A stretch of 64,000 bases of DNA, taken from the NCBI GenBank assembly GCA_016218805.1, contig JACRCW010000080.1:91055-155054 (forward strand). Reading direction: 5' to 3'. This DNA comes from Deltaproteobacteria bacterium. GTDB taxonomy: Bacteria; Myxococcota; JACRCW01. Below, piece after piece: positions 35,315 to 45,900 of the stretch. The translations under genes were made by a program, and so were the position numbers. Under the pieces are notes generated by a model. It did no database searches, had not been told where the DNA came from, and was given only the letters and a program-made list of their open reading frames with translations. The number at the start of each line of letters is the position of its first letter. Within the stretch, counting starts at the first letter, position 1.

Positions 35315-35671
35315 GTGTTCTGGTGGCTTTACGGCGCGGCGCGCGGCGGCATTCTCGGGTTGCTGGTGGGCGTGACCTTCTCCGTCTTGGACCGCAACCA
35401 TCACCTGTTCTCCACCAAGATTGAACTGGCGCTTGCGGTGGGTGCGCTGGTGGGCCTGCTGGTTGGCAAGCCGTTCTGGCTGGGGAACCGGACCCGCGGG
35501 CTGCTGAAGGCCATCGTCGGCGCGGTGGTGTGCACGGTGCTCGTCGCCCTCATGTACGGGCTGGAACCGTCGGGCTCGTGGTCCACGCGCTGGACCTCGC
35601 ACTACCTGCCGCTGTCCCTCATCCTGGGCGCGCTGTGGGGCGGCGTGGTGGCCGCGGACGAACACGCCTGA
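35315..35671 (+). CDS. Small membrane protein
   Basis: 118 residues from GTG 35315, with four hydrophobic segments (ARGGILGLLVGVTFSVL, IELALAVGALVGLLVGKP, LLKAIVGAVVCTVLVALMYGL, SLILGALWGGVVAADE). It contains Gly-rich GxxxG-like packing motifs. Function unknown. The start is chosen because AGGGG lies nine bases upstream and the preceding in-frame sequence reads through the previous gene. The stop is 6 bases before the convergent ligA stop. Confidence 0.65.
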   Translation: MFWWLYGAARGGILGLLVGVTFSVLDRNHHLFSTKIELALAVGALVGLLVGKPFWLGNRTRGLLKAIVGAVVCTVLVALMYGLEPSGSWSTRWTSHYLPLSLILGALWGGVVAADEHA

Positions 35672-35677
35672 CCCGCA

Positions 35678-37642
35678 TCACGCCAGCAGCGCCAGGAACT
35701 CGTCCTCGGTGAGGATGCGCACCGGTGCTCCGGCCGCGGCCAGCTTGCGGGCGCTCTTGAGCTTGGTGGATTCGCCGCCGTCCTTCTCCACGCCCACCAC
35801 CAGGTAGTCCAGTTCCTTGGTCACGCCCGACGGCGTCCGCCCGCCCAGCGCCACCACGCGTTTCTGCGCCTCCTTGCGGTCCAGCCGGGCCAGCGTGCCC
35901 GTGAACACCACGCTCCTGCCGGACAGCGCGTGCCCCGTCACCACCGCGCGCGACGGTGCCTCCAGCGTGACGTGGGTGAGCAGCGCGTCAATGAGCACCG
36001 CGCGGGCCTGCAGGCCGTGCACCACGCTGTGAGCAATGGACGGGCCCACGCCGTGCACGGAGGCCAGCGCGGCCTCGTCCGCGCCGCGCAGCGCATCCAA
36101 AGACGGGAAATGGTGCGTGAGGGTCTCCGCCACCGTGGGCCCCAGCTCGTCAATCCCCAGCGCCGCCAGGAACACCGCCAGGGGCAGCCGCCGCCGCGCC
36201 TCAATGTTGCCCACCAGCTTGTGCGCCAGCGTGTCACCCATGCGGTCCAGCGCGGCCAGTTGTTCCGCCTTGAGCGCGTACAGGTCTGCCGGCGTGCGTA
36301 TGAGGGCCGCGTCAAACAGCGCCTTGAGCACCTTGGGGCCCAACCCCTGGATGTCCACCGTTGCCGTGAAGTGCTTCACCGTGCCCACCAGCGCGTCCGG
36401 GCACGCTTCCGGCCGCGCGCACGCCAGGAAGTCCCCGTCCAGCGCCACCGGCCCCCCGCACGACGGGCACTGCGTAGGAAGCGCAAAAGGCTCCCCGCCC
36501 GCCTCCACCACGCCCTCCACGTGCGGGATGACGTCACCGCGGCGCATGACCAGCAGCGTGGCCCCGCGCGCCAGGCCCAGCTTCTTGAGGTACCCCGCGT
36601 GGTGCAGTGACGCGCGGCTCACCGTCACGCCGGACAGCGGCGTGGGTTCAATGTTGGCCACCGGCGTGAGCGTACCGGTGCGGGACACGCCCCAGGTCAC
36701 GTCCAGCAGCCTGGCGCGGGCCGTCTCACCGGCGAACTTGTAGGCCAGCGCCCAACGCGGGTGATGGTTGGTCTCGCCCAGGCGGTCCTGTTCACTCACG
36801 CGGTCCGCGCGGAACACCACGCCGTCCGCCTCAAAGTCCCACGCGTCCCGCAAGGCCGCCATCCGGACGTAGGCCGCCGCCGCCGCCGCGGGGGCCACCA
36901 CCTCATGCTGCATGACGTCAAACCCGGCCTGTGCCAGCACGGCCATCTTCTCGGACTCGGTGGCCTGTCCCCCGCCGCGCAGGTCATACGCAAAGAAGCT
37001 CAGACCGTATTCCGCGCACCGCGCGGGGTCCTTCTGCTTGATGGCGCCCGCCGTCAGGTTGCGCGGGTTGGCAAATTGCGCCGCCCAGCGCGCCTTGAAC
37101 ACGCTGCGCTTCATGTGGATTTCGCCGCGCACCTCCACGTTGTGCAGCGTGACCTGCGCGGGCACCAGACCCGCGCGGCGCACGTTGGCCGTCACGTCGT
37201 CACCGCGCTCGCCGTCCCCGCGCGTGGCCGCCAGGTGCAGCCGCCCGGCGGCGTTGTAGTGGATGGCGCAGGCCACGCCGTCCACCTTGGGCATCATGAG
37301 CAGGTCACCCTGGATCTTGGCCATCCATTGCTGCAACTCGTCGTCGGTGTACGCCTTGTCCAACGACAGCATGGGCTCCCGGTGCACCACCTCCGTGCCC
37401 AGGCGCGCCACTTCGTCCGCCCCCGGCGCCGCGGGCGGCGCCCTGCTGGACGGCCCCAGCTCGTGCAGCACGGGAGCCTGCGGCCACAGCGCGGTCAGCT
37501 CGCGCACCAACAGGTCGTAGTCCGTGTCGCTGATCTCGGGCGCGGCCTGGTCCCAGTACAGCCGGTTGTGGTGCCGGACCTGCCGCTCCAACTCCTCCGC
37601 GCGCGCGTTGGGCGGCGTCGGGAACAGACTGGGCTGCGTCAT
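35678..37642 (-). CDS. ligA: NAD+-dependent DNA ligase
   Basis: 654 residues, full length. N-terminal Ia domain (HHNRLYWDQAAPEISDTDYD), adenylation-domain lysine Lys119 in MPKVDGVA (the usual K-L-D-G is K-V-D-G here), RGDGERGDDVTANVR, OB fold, four-Cys zinc finger (CPSCGG ... CARPEAC), helix-hairpin-helix repeats (LGIDELGPTVAETL) and a C-terminal BRCT domain (SVVFTGTLARLDRKEAQKRV). It seals nicks during replication and repair. It lies 7 bases after lgt on the same strand. Confidence 0.97.
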   Translation of the reverse strand: MTQPSLFPTPPNARAEELERQVRHHNRLYWDQAAPEISDTDYDLLVRELTALWPQAPVLHELGPSSRAPPAAPGADEVARLGTEVVHREPMLSLDKAYTDDELQQWMAKIQGDLLMMPKVDGVACAIHYNAAGRLHLAATRGDGERGDDVTANVRRAGLVPAQVTLHNVEVRGEIHMKRSVFKARWAAQFANPRNLTAGAIKQKDPARCAEYGLSFFAYDLRGGGQATESEKMAVLAQAGFDVMQHEVVAPAAAAAAYVRMAALRDAWDFEADGVVFRADRVSEQDRLGETNHHPRWALAYKFAGETARARLLDVTWGVSRTGTLTPVANIEPTPLSGVTVSRASLHHAGYLKKLGLARGATLLVMRRGDVIPHVEGVVEAGGEPFALPTQCPSCGGPVALDGDFLACARPEACPDALVGTVKHFTATVDIQGLGPKVLKALFDAALIRTPADLYALKAEQLAALDRMGDTLAHKLVGNIEARRRLPLAVFLAALGIDELGPTVAETLTHHFPSLDALRGADEAALASVHGVGPSIAHSVVHGLQARAVLIDALLTHVTLEAPSRAVVTGHALSGRSVVFTGTLARLDRKEAQKRVVALGGRTPSGVTKELDYLVVGVEKDGGESTKLKSARKLAAAGAPVRILTEDEFLALLA

Positions 37643-37649
37643 GGACGCC

Positions 37650-38738
37650 TCAGGCTGCGGCGGGCGCCGCCATCCGGTTCTTCTGAATCAGGCGAATCAT
37701 CACAATGAGCGCGCCCACCGCCACCAGCACGGAGGTGAACTGCCCCACGGAGAGCACGCGGTCAATGATGTAGCCGCGCTCCGCGTCACCGCGCCAGAAC
37801 TCCAGGGAGGCGCGCAGCAGCGGATAGAGCAGGAAGTAGGTGGCCGCCACCTGGCCATGGAACACCTTGCGGCTGCGCACCCACAGCAGCACGCCAAAGA
37901 TGAGCGTCTCCCCAAAGGCCTCCATCCACTGCGTGGGATACAGCGGCAGCGTGTGCCCGCCGCGGATCATCAGGTCCCGCACCTCCAGCGGCACGGTCTG
38001 CAGCAGGCTGCCGTACGCCAGGCTGTCCTTGGGGAACTGCGCACCAAACGGGAAATCCACCACGAGGGTGCCCGCGTCAAAATGGAATGCGGCGTCACCC
38101 CAGCAGCAGCCGGCGGCAAAGCACCCCATCCGCCCCAACGCGTGGCCCAGCGGCAGGCTGGGGATGAGGATGTCCGCAAACCGCCCAACGGGCAGCCCGC
38201 GCTTGCGCGCGAACCAGAAGAACGTGGCCACCGCGGCAATGGCGCCGCCGTAGAACACCAGGCCGCCCTGCCAGACCGCCAGCACCGCGGGAATCTCAAA
38301 CGGCAGGGCCTCCACCTTCACCCACGGCTTGGTGACAAAGTACTCCTTCCAGTTGACGGCAATGAAGTACACGCGCGCGCCCACCATGCCGGACAGCAGC
38401 GCCCAGAAGCCCATGTCCAGCACGGCCTCCTCGTCAAAGCCCGTGCGGCGCGCTTCGCGCACGCCCAGGCCAATGCCGATGATGAACGCCAGTGCGATGA
38501 GCACGCCGTAGGTGTGCAGCGGCCAGGGGCTGGAGGACTTGGCGGCCAGCTCCGCCACGGCGAGCACCACGACGGTGGGGAGAATGGCACCGTTGACGGC
38601 GTGGTTGCTGTCCTCACCGCGCGCCCGGCCCTGCCGGAAGCTGATGAAGAACGCCAGCCCCGCCAGGATGAAGATGACCGGCTGCGCCAGGTACGGCGCA
38701 AGCTTCTGGACCGGGATGTTGAAGAGCACCGGGTGCAT
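37650..38738 (-). CDS. lgt: Prolipoprotein diacylglyceryl transferase
   Basis: 362 residues, longer than the roughly 290 of E. coli Lgt because of an N-terminal region and larger loops. Seven to eight hydrophobic segments; signature PLGHALGRMGCFAAGCCWG, a Cys-rich form of the Lgt motif seen in delta-type bacteria. Lgt adds diacylglycerol to the lipobox Cys, which fits the many lipoproteins in this region. ATG 38738 has GAGG seven bases upstream; the open frame further upstream is low-complexity. It shares an operon with ligA. Confidence 0.92.
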   Translation of the reverse strand: MHPVLFNIPVQKLAPYLAQPVIFILAGLAFFISFRQGRARGEDSNHAVNGAILPTVVVLAVAELAAKSSSPWPLHTYGVLIALAFIIGIGLGVREARRTGFDEEAVLDMGFWALLSGMVGARVYFIAVNWKEYFVTKPWVKVEALPFEIPAVLAVWQGGLVFYGGAIAAVATFFWFARKRGLPVGRFADILIPSLPLGHALGRMGCFAAGCCWGDAAFHFDAGTLVVDFPFGAQFPKDSLAYGSLLQTVPLEVRDLMIRGGHTLPLYPTQWMEAFGETLIFGVLLWVRSRKVFHGQVAATYFLLYPLLRASLEFWRGDAERGYIIDRVLSVGQFTSVLVAVGALIVMIRLIQKNRMAAPAAA

Positions 38739-39105
38739 CGTTTGTCCTCGGAGAAGGCGGCGGGGGCGCCGCAGGGCGCGCAACATAGCCACGGCCCGGT
38801 GGCTGCGCACAAGCCCGCCGGCGTGGCACTCTGCCCCGCGGCGCCTCCGCGGCGCAGCGCCCTTACCAACCCGCCCATACGCGTAATGGTCGCGGCGCGT
38901 TGGTCGGGTCACCCTCACATCCGTGACGCTGATGCCGCCGCGCACCCTGGTGGTCCTGGCCATCCTGGGCCCTGTACCGGCCCCACCGCCCCCGCCCGCG
39001 CGGCGGTGCACCGGAACCGCCCGTCCGTGGCGGCCGCTGACCTGCCAGCGTGCCTGGTGCCCACCGAGCCCGCGCACAGGGTGGTGCGACGAGGCGAGCT
39101 CGGGT
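38739..39105. other. Non-coding stretch before the low-GC gene
   Basis: No convincing gene. Plus-strand frames give a short signal-like start around 38923 (LVVLAILGPVPAPPPPP) and a fragment ending at 39120, but no coherent domain. It may hold the promoter of lgt and a decayed gene end. The base composition drops sharply toward 39105. Confidence 0.4.
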
Positions 39106-39669
39106 TCATTTCGACTTCATGATGTGGCTCGCCTTGATCTCTGCTCTTCCGCTTTTGAGAAGCATGAGCGCCTGGGGGCCGATGTAGATCTCGCCCATCA
39201 CATCGTGAATGACACAGTGTTTCTTTACTTCTGAGACCGCGCGGTCGAATGCCGTCTTCACGTCCCTTGTTGCCTTTTCCCACTGATCGTTTTCTGGGTT
39301 CCGATAGGTGGCTTGGTACGAAATCCGCCCAGGCAGGAGCCGCAGTACGCCATCAACCACGTTGTCGCGCGCGAGCAGACACTGCAGAAGCGGCCCCTGC
39401 GTGAGCGGGTCTATTGAGTACTTCCCAGCCGCCGGACCTGATTTGAGCTGCGTAAAGCCCACCGGGAAACGTGTGAATTCGCCCGACAGATAGAACGACG
39501 GGGCTTGTCTCAGTACGGCCACCAACTCATCACTGACCCCATCAAACGCCGGCGCATGCGGCTCGTGGAACAAGGCCGGTTGAGCGAGGACCGTGAGCAC
39601 GCCAGCACAGAAACCGCGGGTCATGGAAATCGACTCATCAAACGTAGCGAAGTAGTCAAACCATCTCAT
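39106..39669 (-). CDS. Hypothetical protein of lower GC content
   Basis: 187 residues, no signal peptide, no transmembrane helix, no family I recognise. It is mixed alpha/beta with a tail of Lys-rich, charged character (KSGRAEIKASHIMKSK). Its DNA is visibly poorer in G and C (roughly 55%) than the 70% around it, suggesting acquisition. It is followed on the minus-strand upstream side by an ankyrin-repeat gene (26-base gap), a pairing sometimes found for toxin or immunity genes, but no toxin is recognised here. Confidence 0.7.
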   Translation of the reverse strand: MRWFDYFATFDESISMTRGFCAGVLTVLAQPALFHEPHAPAFDGVSDELVAVLRQAPSFYLSGEFTRFPVGFTQLKSGPAAGKYSIDPLTQGPLLQCLLARDNVVDGVLRLLPGRISYQATYRNPENDQWEKATRDVKTAFDRAVSEVKKHCVIHDVMGEIYIGPQALMLLKSGRAEIKASHIMKSK

Positions 39670-39695
39670 TCCGCAGGCACCCTTGGTGTGTCCGT

Positions 39696-40205
39696 TCAGT
39701 ATCTGGCGAAGAGGTCCAGCAAGAAGGCGTTGTCACCGTGGGCGATGACCTTGACGTAGTCCTCGACGGAAATCCCCTTCGTGGCTGGAATGCGTTTGTC
39801 CGCCCCACGGCGCAGGAGAAGCTCGGTGGCCTCGGCATTGATGGGCTTCTTGAGGAGCGTGAGGCGAAGCGGCGTGAAGCCTTCGTCGTTCACGGGATCC
39901 ACCAACGCCCCAGCGTCCAGCAGTACCTCCATGGCGCCCACCCACCTGCCGCGAGCGGCCAGATGCAGTGCTGTCCAGCCGTGGCGGTCCTTCGCGTTCA
40001 CGTCGACGCCCAGGCCGATCAGGTGCTGGACCATGGATGGAGCGGGCGCAAGAACGACCGAGATGAGTGCGCGGTGGAGCAAGGTCCAACGATCCGCATT
40101 GGCGCTCGACAGGGGATCGAACCCCTCGAGGACAACTTGGTCGAACGCGGCGACATCGCCATCAAGAACGGCGCGCAGCGCCCGCCTTTCCAAGCCCGGC
40201 CTCAT
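39696..40205 (-). CDS. Ankyrin-repeat protein
   Basis: 169 residues with about four ankyrin repeats (for example DRHGWTALHLAARGRWVGAM, NDEGFTPLRLTLLKKPINAEATELLLRRGA). A short non-repeat start precedes them. Ankyrin repeats bind proteins; in effector loci such small proteins often act as immunity partners (established for some families, not shown here). The gene is 26 bases from the lower-GC gene on the same strand. Confidence 0.85.
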   Translation of the reverse strand: MRPGLERRALRAVLDGDVAAFDQVVLEGFDPLSSANADRWTLLHRALISVVLAPAPSMVQHLIGLGVDVNAKDRHGWTALHLAARGRWVGAMEVLLDAGALVDPVNDEGFTPLRLTLLKKPINAEATELLLRRGADKRIPATKGISVEDYVKVIAHGDNAFLLDLFARY

Positions 40206-40354
40206 GCGGCGAGAGGCTAACTTCCGTCCCCGTTCTCATACAACGCGCCTCGGCAAAGTTGGTGCCCCGTGCCCTGGGCAGCCGAGCGCGTTTCGAGGGT
40301 TGCGCGTCGGCGGTGGACGCCATTACCGGTGCCCGGCGCTGTTCGAGGTGTGAG

Positions 40355-41617
40355 ATGAGCATGAAGCGAGCCCTCGTTGCGTTGGGGCTGACGTTGGGCG
40401 GCTGCACCCATCCGCGGGCCCCCCTGGACGGTGGCGCGTCACCCGGCAGCGTTGACGCCGGCGCCGTTGACGGCGGCTGCATGGATGATTCGGCCTGCGG
40501 TGGGGATTCCTCGTGCCACGTGGCGTCGGGCGTCTGCCAGCCGCTTGGCTGCGTGTCCGCCGGATGTGGCCCGGGTGAGCGCTGTGACTTCGACACGCGC
40601 ACCTGCGTGCCCACCCTGCCCGGCCCGCATCGCCGCTACCGGCCCGAAACGGTCGCCGGGCACGCCGTCAATTCTGCGTTCGCCACGCGGGACGCGGTGG
40701 GACGCGGCGCGTTCGGGGAGTTTGAGCTCCTTGTGGCCTCGCGCAACGGGCGCTACCTGTACATCGTCGATTCCGCGGTGGTGCTGCGCGCCGAAACCAC
40801 CACCGGCTGGGTCGAGACCCTCTCGGGGATCGGTTGGCCCGGTGAGGTGGATGGGCCCGCCGGCGTGGCCCAGTTCGAGACCAACTTCTACCAGAACGGG
40901 GGCGTTGGCCTGACTCCAGACCAGACGTCGTTCATCTTCACGTCGCCATTTGCCATCCGCAAGGTGGATGTCCAGACGGGCGACGCCATCACCATCCCCA
41001 ACCCCGGCCCGCAGGTTCCGCGCGCCCTCGCCGTGGGCCGCGCCACGGGCAACCTCTACGTGACCGACTTTGGGCCCACCCGCATGGACGTCATCCACCC
41101 CGACGGCCAGGTCGAGACCCGGCCGCTGCAATCGGCCGGCGGGACCATCGGTTACATCGTCGTCGACGAGACGCGCGGCGTGGCCTACGGGCTCGACCGC
41201 AACCGCCAGTCGGGGGCGTTCTACCGCTGGTCACTTGCAGGCGGTGCGGTGGAATGGCTCAACCACGACGCCACCGGTGGCCGCGATCCCGACCAGTACC
41301 TCTCCGACGGGCCCGTGGCCGGCCTGGAGATGGCCAACCCCGGCGGCATGGCGATCGACGGCGACGGCTTCGTTTACATCGGTGCGGGCGATGGCAACAC
41401 CTTCCGCCGCTTCGATCCCGACGTGGAGATCGTCGAGAGCCTCTGCCGTGTTCCCGCGGATGCGGGGGAGGAACTGCTGGAGTGGTGCATTGGGGATGGC
41501 ACGCGAAACCGGCTCTTTGGTACCTGGCCCCAGATGCTCGCCTTCGACGACTCCGGCAACGGGTATTTCGGCTACACGGTGTGGCCCCGGCTGGTGCGGC
41601 TCAGGAGGCTCCAATGA
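40355..41617 (+). CDS. Lipoprotein with NHL/YncE-like beta-propeller
   Basis: 420 residues. Lipobox LGGC (about residue 17), a short Asp/Gly linker, a Cys-rich segment (SACGGDSSCHVASGVCQPLG...CGPGERCDFDTRTCV, about 44-86), then a propeller of repeated four-stranded blades (NGRYLYIVDSAVVLRAE, GNLYVTDFGPTRMDVIHPDG, DGDGFVYIGAGDGNTFRRFD). Surface-anchored, function unknown. ATG 40355 or 40361. Its TGA overlaps the ATG of the next gene (ATGA), so the two are cotranscribed and probably interact. Confidence 0.85.
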   Translation: MSMKRALVALGLTLGGCTHPRAPLDGGASPGSVDAGAVDGGCMDDSACGGDSSCHVASGVCQPLGCVSAGCGPGERCDFDTRTCVPTLPGPHRRYRPETVAGHAVNSAFATRDAVGRGAFGEFELLVASRNGRYLYIVDSAVVLRAETTTGWVETLSGIGWPGEVDGPAGVAQFETNFYQNGGVGLTPDQTSFIFTSPFAIRKVDVQTGDAITIPNPGPQVPRALAVGRATGNLYVTDFGPTRMDVIHPDGQVETRPLQSAGGTIGYIVVDETRGVAYGLDRNRQSGAFYRWSLAGGAVEWLNHDATGGRDPDQYLSDGPVAGLEMANPGGMAIDGDGFVYIGAGDGNTFRRFDPDVEIVESLCRVPADAGEELLEWCIGDGTRNRLFGTWPQMLAFDDSGNGYFGYTVWPRLVRLRRLQ

Positions 41618-42852
41618 AGACGCAAGCGCGGGCGCTCGCTCTCGGGCTGCTCTCGTCCACCGTTGCCCTCGCCCAGCCGGTGCTCGGTCCGCCAACGCCG
41701 GTGACTCCTGCCGTCTCCCTGGAGGGGCAGGCCCAGGCGCGGGCCGTCGGCACCCGCGACGGGTTCTTCGTCGTGTGGCAGGCCGGCGTGGGGCGCACCG
41801 CCAAGGTGCGCGGCGCCCGGCTGGGGCTGGACGGCGTCTCGCTTGACGCCGCGGGGCTGACGCTGGCCGAGGGCGCGGGGGGACGCTTCGAGCCGGCGGT
41901 GGCATTCGGACACGGGGTCTACTTCGTCGCGTGGAGTGACCTGCGCGATGGGCACCACGCGGTGTACGGCGCGCGGGTGTCACCCGACGGGACCGTGCTG
42001 GACCCCGGAGGTATCCTGCTGACCACCGACCCCGGCGCGCGCATGGCGGACGTTGCCGCCACGCCTGCCGGATTCCTGCTGGCCTGGGCGCAGACCACCG
42101 CCGACGGGCAGGGCACTGAGGCGCGCGCCCGTCGTCTCGGGCCGGATGGCACGCCGCTGACGCCTCCTGTTGCGCTCACCACCGCGCCGCCCTGGGGCGC
42201 GGGCGAGGACTTCGGGCACAGCGCACTGGCCCGCGCGTACTGCCAGCAGGTGCGCGTCGCTGTCGACGGGACGGTGGCCTTCGTGGCGTGGATGGGCAAT
42301 CTCGGCCATTCGCAGGACATCCGCATCGGTCGGGCCGTCGTCAACACTGAGACCGGTGCGCTCGTGGGCGCGGTCGACTACGCCATCCCGCAGACGCAGT
42401 CGCGCGTTGCGGACCCCGCGCTGGCACGGTTGACGGACGGTGGCCTCTTCATCTCGTGGACGGACCATCGCGGCCGCGGCGAGCTCGGTCTGCCCGAGCA
42501 CAACGCCATCCTCCTGCCCGCCTGGCCCGCGGATGGCGACCTGACCCGTGTCTCGCTGCGCGAGGATGGCGGTGCGCGCGAGGTCCTGCGCCCCGTGGCG
42601 GCCTCCGCGGGCGTTGTGGCCTTTGTGCAGGGCGTGGAGAACCCGCAGCGTCAGCGCCGCAAGGAATGGCGCGTACGCGTCCGCGTGGTGGAGGCGGGCG
42701 GCTCACCGGGTCCGGACGTCACCGTGCCCGGGGAGGCGGCCTGGCCCGCCGTCGTCACCGGGCCCACCGGCGTGACGCTGCTGGTGACCACCACCGTCAA
42801 TACCGGCGGCGCTGACGCGGGACGGCTCATGGGCCGCCTCGTCTCACGGTGA
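41614..42852 (+). CDS. Secreted beta-propeller-like protein
   Basis: 412 residues. Signal peptide (KTQARALALGLLSSTVALA) and repeats of the form DGFFVVWQ..., GVYFVAWSDLRDGHHAVYGARVSPDG, GFLLAWAQTT..EARARRLGPDG, each about 50 residues: blades of a propeller similar to those of secreted myxobacterial proteins. No lipobox, so soluble or wall-attached. Function unknown. Coupled by ATGA to the preceding lipoprotein gene. Confidence 0.8.
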   Translation: MKTQARALALGLLSSTVALAQPVLGPPTPVTPAVSLEGQAQARAVGTRDGFFVVWQAGVGRTAKVRGARLGLDGVSLDAAGLTLAEGAGGRFEPAVAFGHGVYFVAWSDLRDGHHAVYGARVSPDGTVLDPGGILLTTDPGARMADVAATPAGFLLAWAQTTADGQGTEARARRLGPDGTPLTPPVALTTAPPWGAGEDFGHSALARAYCQQVRVAVDGTVAFVAWMGNLGHSQDIRIGRAVVNTETGALVGAVDYAIPQTQSRVADPALARLTDGGLFISWTDHRGRGELGLPEHNAILLPAWPADGDLTRVSLREDGGAREVLRPVAASAGVVAFVQGVENPQRQRRKEWRVRVRVVEAGGSPGPDVTVPGEAAWPAVVTGPTGVTLLVTTTVNTGGADAGRLMGRLVSR

Positions 42853-42968
42853 GGCGCCGGTCCGTCCGCGGCGCGGGCTGCGGGTCTTGCACACCAAACG
42901 GTCCGTGTCCGTCGCCACTCTGCCGCGGCGGGTGGCTCCCTGAGGCTCCGTGCTTGCTGGCTTCTGGC

Positions 42969-45900
42969 CTACGGCATTCCAAGCACCGGCTGGGGCGTCG
43001 TGAAGAACGCCGTCCCGTCGCCCAGCCTCCCGTGCGAGCCTTCGCCCGCGCAGGACAGCGTCCCGCCGATCACCACGCAGGCCTGCTGGCCGCGGCCCAG
43101 CGCGAGCACGCTCACCAACGACACGCGCGATGGCACCGGCGCGTTTCCGCCGCCGGAGCCCCCGTCCATGAACGTGCCGTAGTAGTTGTCGCCGGTGCAC
43201 CACACCGCGCCGCTGGCCAGCATGCCGCACGTGGCCCGCCCACCCGCGGAAACCAGGGTGACCCCCGCGAATCCGCTGACGACGACGGGCGCGTTGTGCC
43301 CGGTCCGCAGCCCGTCACCCAGCTGTCCGTTCGAACCGGCGCCCCAGCAGCGGACCTCCGTGGCGGACCGCGCGCACGCGTGGCTGGAGCCCGCCGTCAC
43401 CGCGACCCAGCCCGTGGTGAGCCCGCTGACCGGCACGGGCAGGACGCTGGAGGTGCCGTTGCCATCGCCCAGCTGGCCGCTGGTGCCCCGGCCCCAGCAC
43501 GTCACCGCCCCGGAAACCACCGCGCAGGTGAAGGCGCCGCCGGCGGCCACGGACGTGGCATTGGCGCCGATGCCGGTCACGGCCACCGGGACCAACGAAT
43601 CCGCCTGGGCGCCGTCTCCCAGCTGCCCGTCCGTCCCCGCGCCCCAGCACCGCACCTCGCCGGAGGAGAGCAGCGCGCAGGCATGGTTGTCGCCCGCCAC
43701 CACGGACGCCACCCCGCTGCCCAGGCCGAACACGCTCACGGGCGTGGCAGACGGGGCACCAACGTTGTCGCCCAGCGCGTAGCCGGCGCCCCAGCACCGG
43801 GCCGCTCCGGACTGCACCGCACACGAGTGCGCCAGGCCCGCCGCCACCGACGTCACTCCGGAGTCCAGCGTGCTCACGCTCACCAGCGACGGCGACGCGC
43901 GGGTGCTCCCGTTGCCCAGCTGGCCGCGGTCGTTCTTGCCCCAGCATTGCGCCGCTCCCGCCGCCACCGCGCACCCATGGTACGTGCCCGGCGATACCGC
44001 GCTCACCGCGCCCCCGGCGCCGGCCACCGCATGCACCGTGCTCTTGGTGCCGGCTGTCCCCGTTCCCGCCGTGCCCCACACGTTTTCGCCCAGAACCACC
44101 AGGCCCCCGCCGGCCAGGCGGACCACCGTGTAGCCGGTTTCGTAGAGGTCACCGCCGCCAGCCGCCACTTCCTGCGCGCTGGCCACGCCGGGCACCGCCT
44201 GCGGCACCAGCACATCCAGCAGCGAGGGGTCGCCCAGCTGACCAGACGCGTTGCCGCCCCAGCATTTGATCGTGTTACCCGTGACCACGGCGCACGTGTG
44301 GTACGTCCCCGCGCTCACCTGCAACGCGCCGCTGGTCAGCCCGCTCACGTCGGTAGGCTGGAGCGCATCACCCTGCGTGCCGTCACCCACCTGGCCGCTG
44401 AAGTTGGCGCCCCAACACTTCAGCCCGCCGCCGGCGGTCCGCGCGCAGCTGTGCAGCGCGCCCAGCGACAGTTGAACCACGCCGCTCAGGGACACCGCCA
44501 ACGCCGCGGGCTGGTGCTCCTCCAGCGTCCCGCCGGTTCCCAGCTGGCCGCTTCCATTGGCGCCCCAGCACATCACGTCTCCGGCGACAATGGCGCACGT
44601 GTGGTTGGCGCCCGCCTCCACCGCGGTGACGCCGCTGGTGAGTCCCGTGACGTCCACCGGCGCGGCGCTGAAGCTTGTGGAGGTGTCTCCCAGCTGCCCG
44701 TTGGCGTTGTTGCCCCAGCACTTGACGCCTCCTGTAGCGGTCATGAGCGCGCACGCGTGCCCAGCGCCCACCGTGATGGCGGAGACGCCGCTGGTCAGAC
44801 CGGTGACGTCGGTGGGCGTGGCGCCCCCCGCAAACGAGCCCCAACACTTCACGCCGCCGGTGCTGGTGAGCGCGCACGAGTACGACGCGGCGTTGCCCAT
44901 GATCCCGCCACCCGTGGCGACGCGGGTCACCGTGGCGCCGCCCAAAGCCACTTCGTCCGGCACCGCCGAAAGCAGCCGCGTATCCTTGTTGCCCAGCTGA
45001 CCCACGTAGCCCGCGCCCCAGCACTTGGCGGTTCCCGTCAACGTCACGGCGCACTGGTGCATGGCACCGTGGGAAAGTGAGGCCGCCTGCCAGGCGTTGG
45101 TGAACGTCCACGCATCCGGTGACGGATCCTGATTCCCGGCTGCGTCCACCGACGCCACTTCGAACCGGTGGGAGGCCGTGTTGCTCACGGTGAAGGACTG
45201 CCCCGACGTGCAGGCCGCAAACGCCCCGCCGTCCATCCGGCACGTGAAGCTGGCCGCCGCGTCCGGAGAACTGAAGGTGAAGGTGACCGGCGAGGCAAAC
45301 GCGTCCAGGGCCGGGCCCGTCAGGATCACCGTGTCCGCGGGCGTGCGGTCAATCATCCACGTGTACGTGGCCGCCGGGGACTCCACGTGGGCCATGGGGT
45401 CGGTGGCGCGCACGCTGAACGTGTGGCTGCCCTCCGCCAGCGACGTGTAGGAGACCGGGCTGGTGCAGGAGGAGAACCCGCCCCCGTCAAGGTCGCACTC
45501 GTAGGTGCAGCCGGACTCGTTGCAGCTCAGCGTGAAGGATGCGGTGGCCTGGTTGAAGGGATCCGCGGGGGCGCCGCTGATCGTCGTCGTGGGCGGGGTG
45601 GTGTCCACCGTCCAGGTCCGCGCCGCCGCGGGCGATTCCACGTTTCCGAGGGCATCGGTGGCGACGACGGTGACCGTGTGCGACGCGCTGGACAGGCTAC
45701 CGTACGAGACGGTTCCACCGTTGCAGGCCGCCGCCGCTCCGGAGTCCAGCGTGCACTGGAAGGTGCACGGAGACTTGTTGCACGTGAAGGTGAACACGGC
45801 CGTTGTGGACGTGGTGGTGGACCCGGCGGCCGGGCCGTTGGTTATCGTGGTGACAGGCGGGACCGCGTCCACCGTCCAGTTGCGCGTGGTGGCCGGGGAC

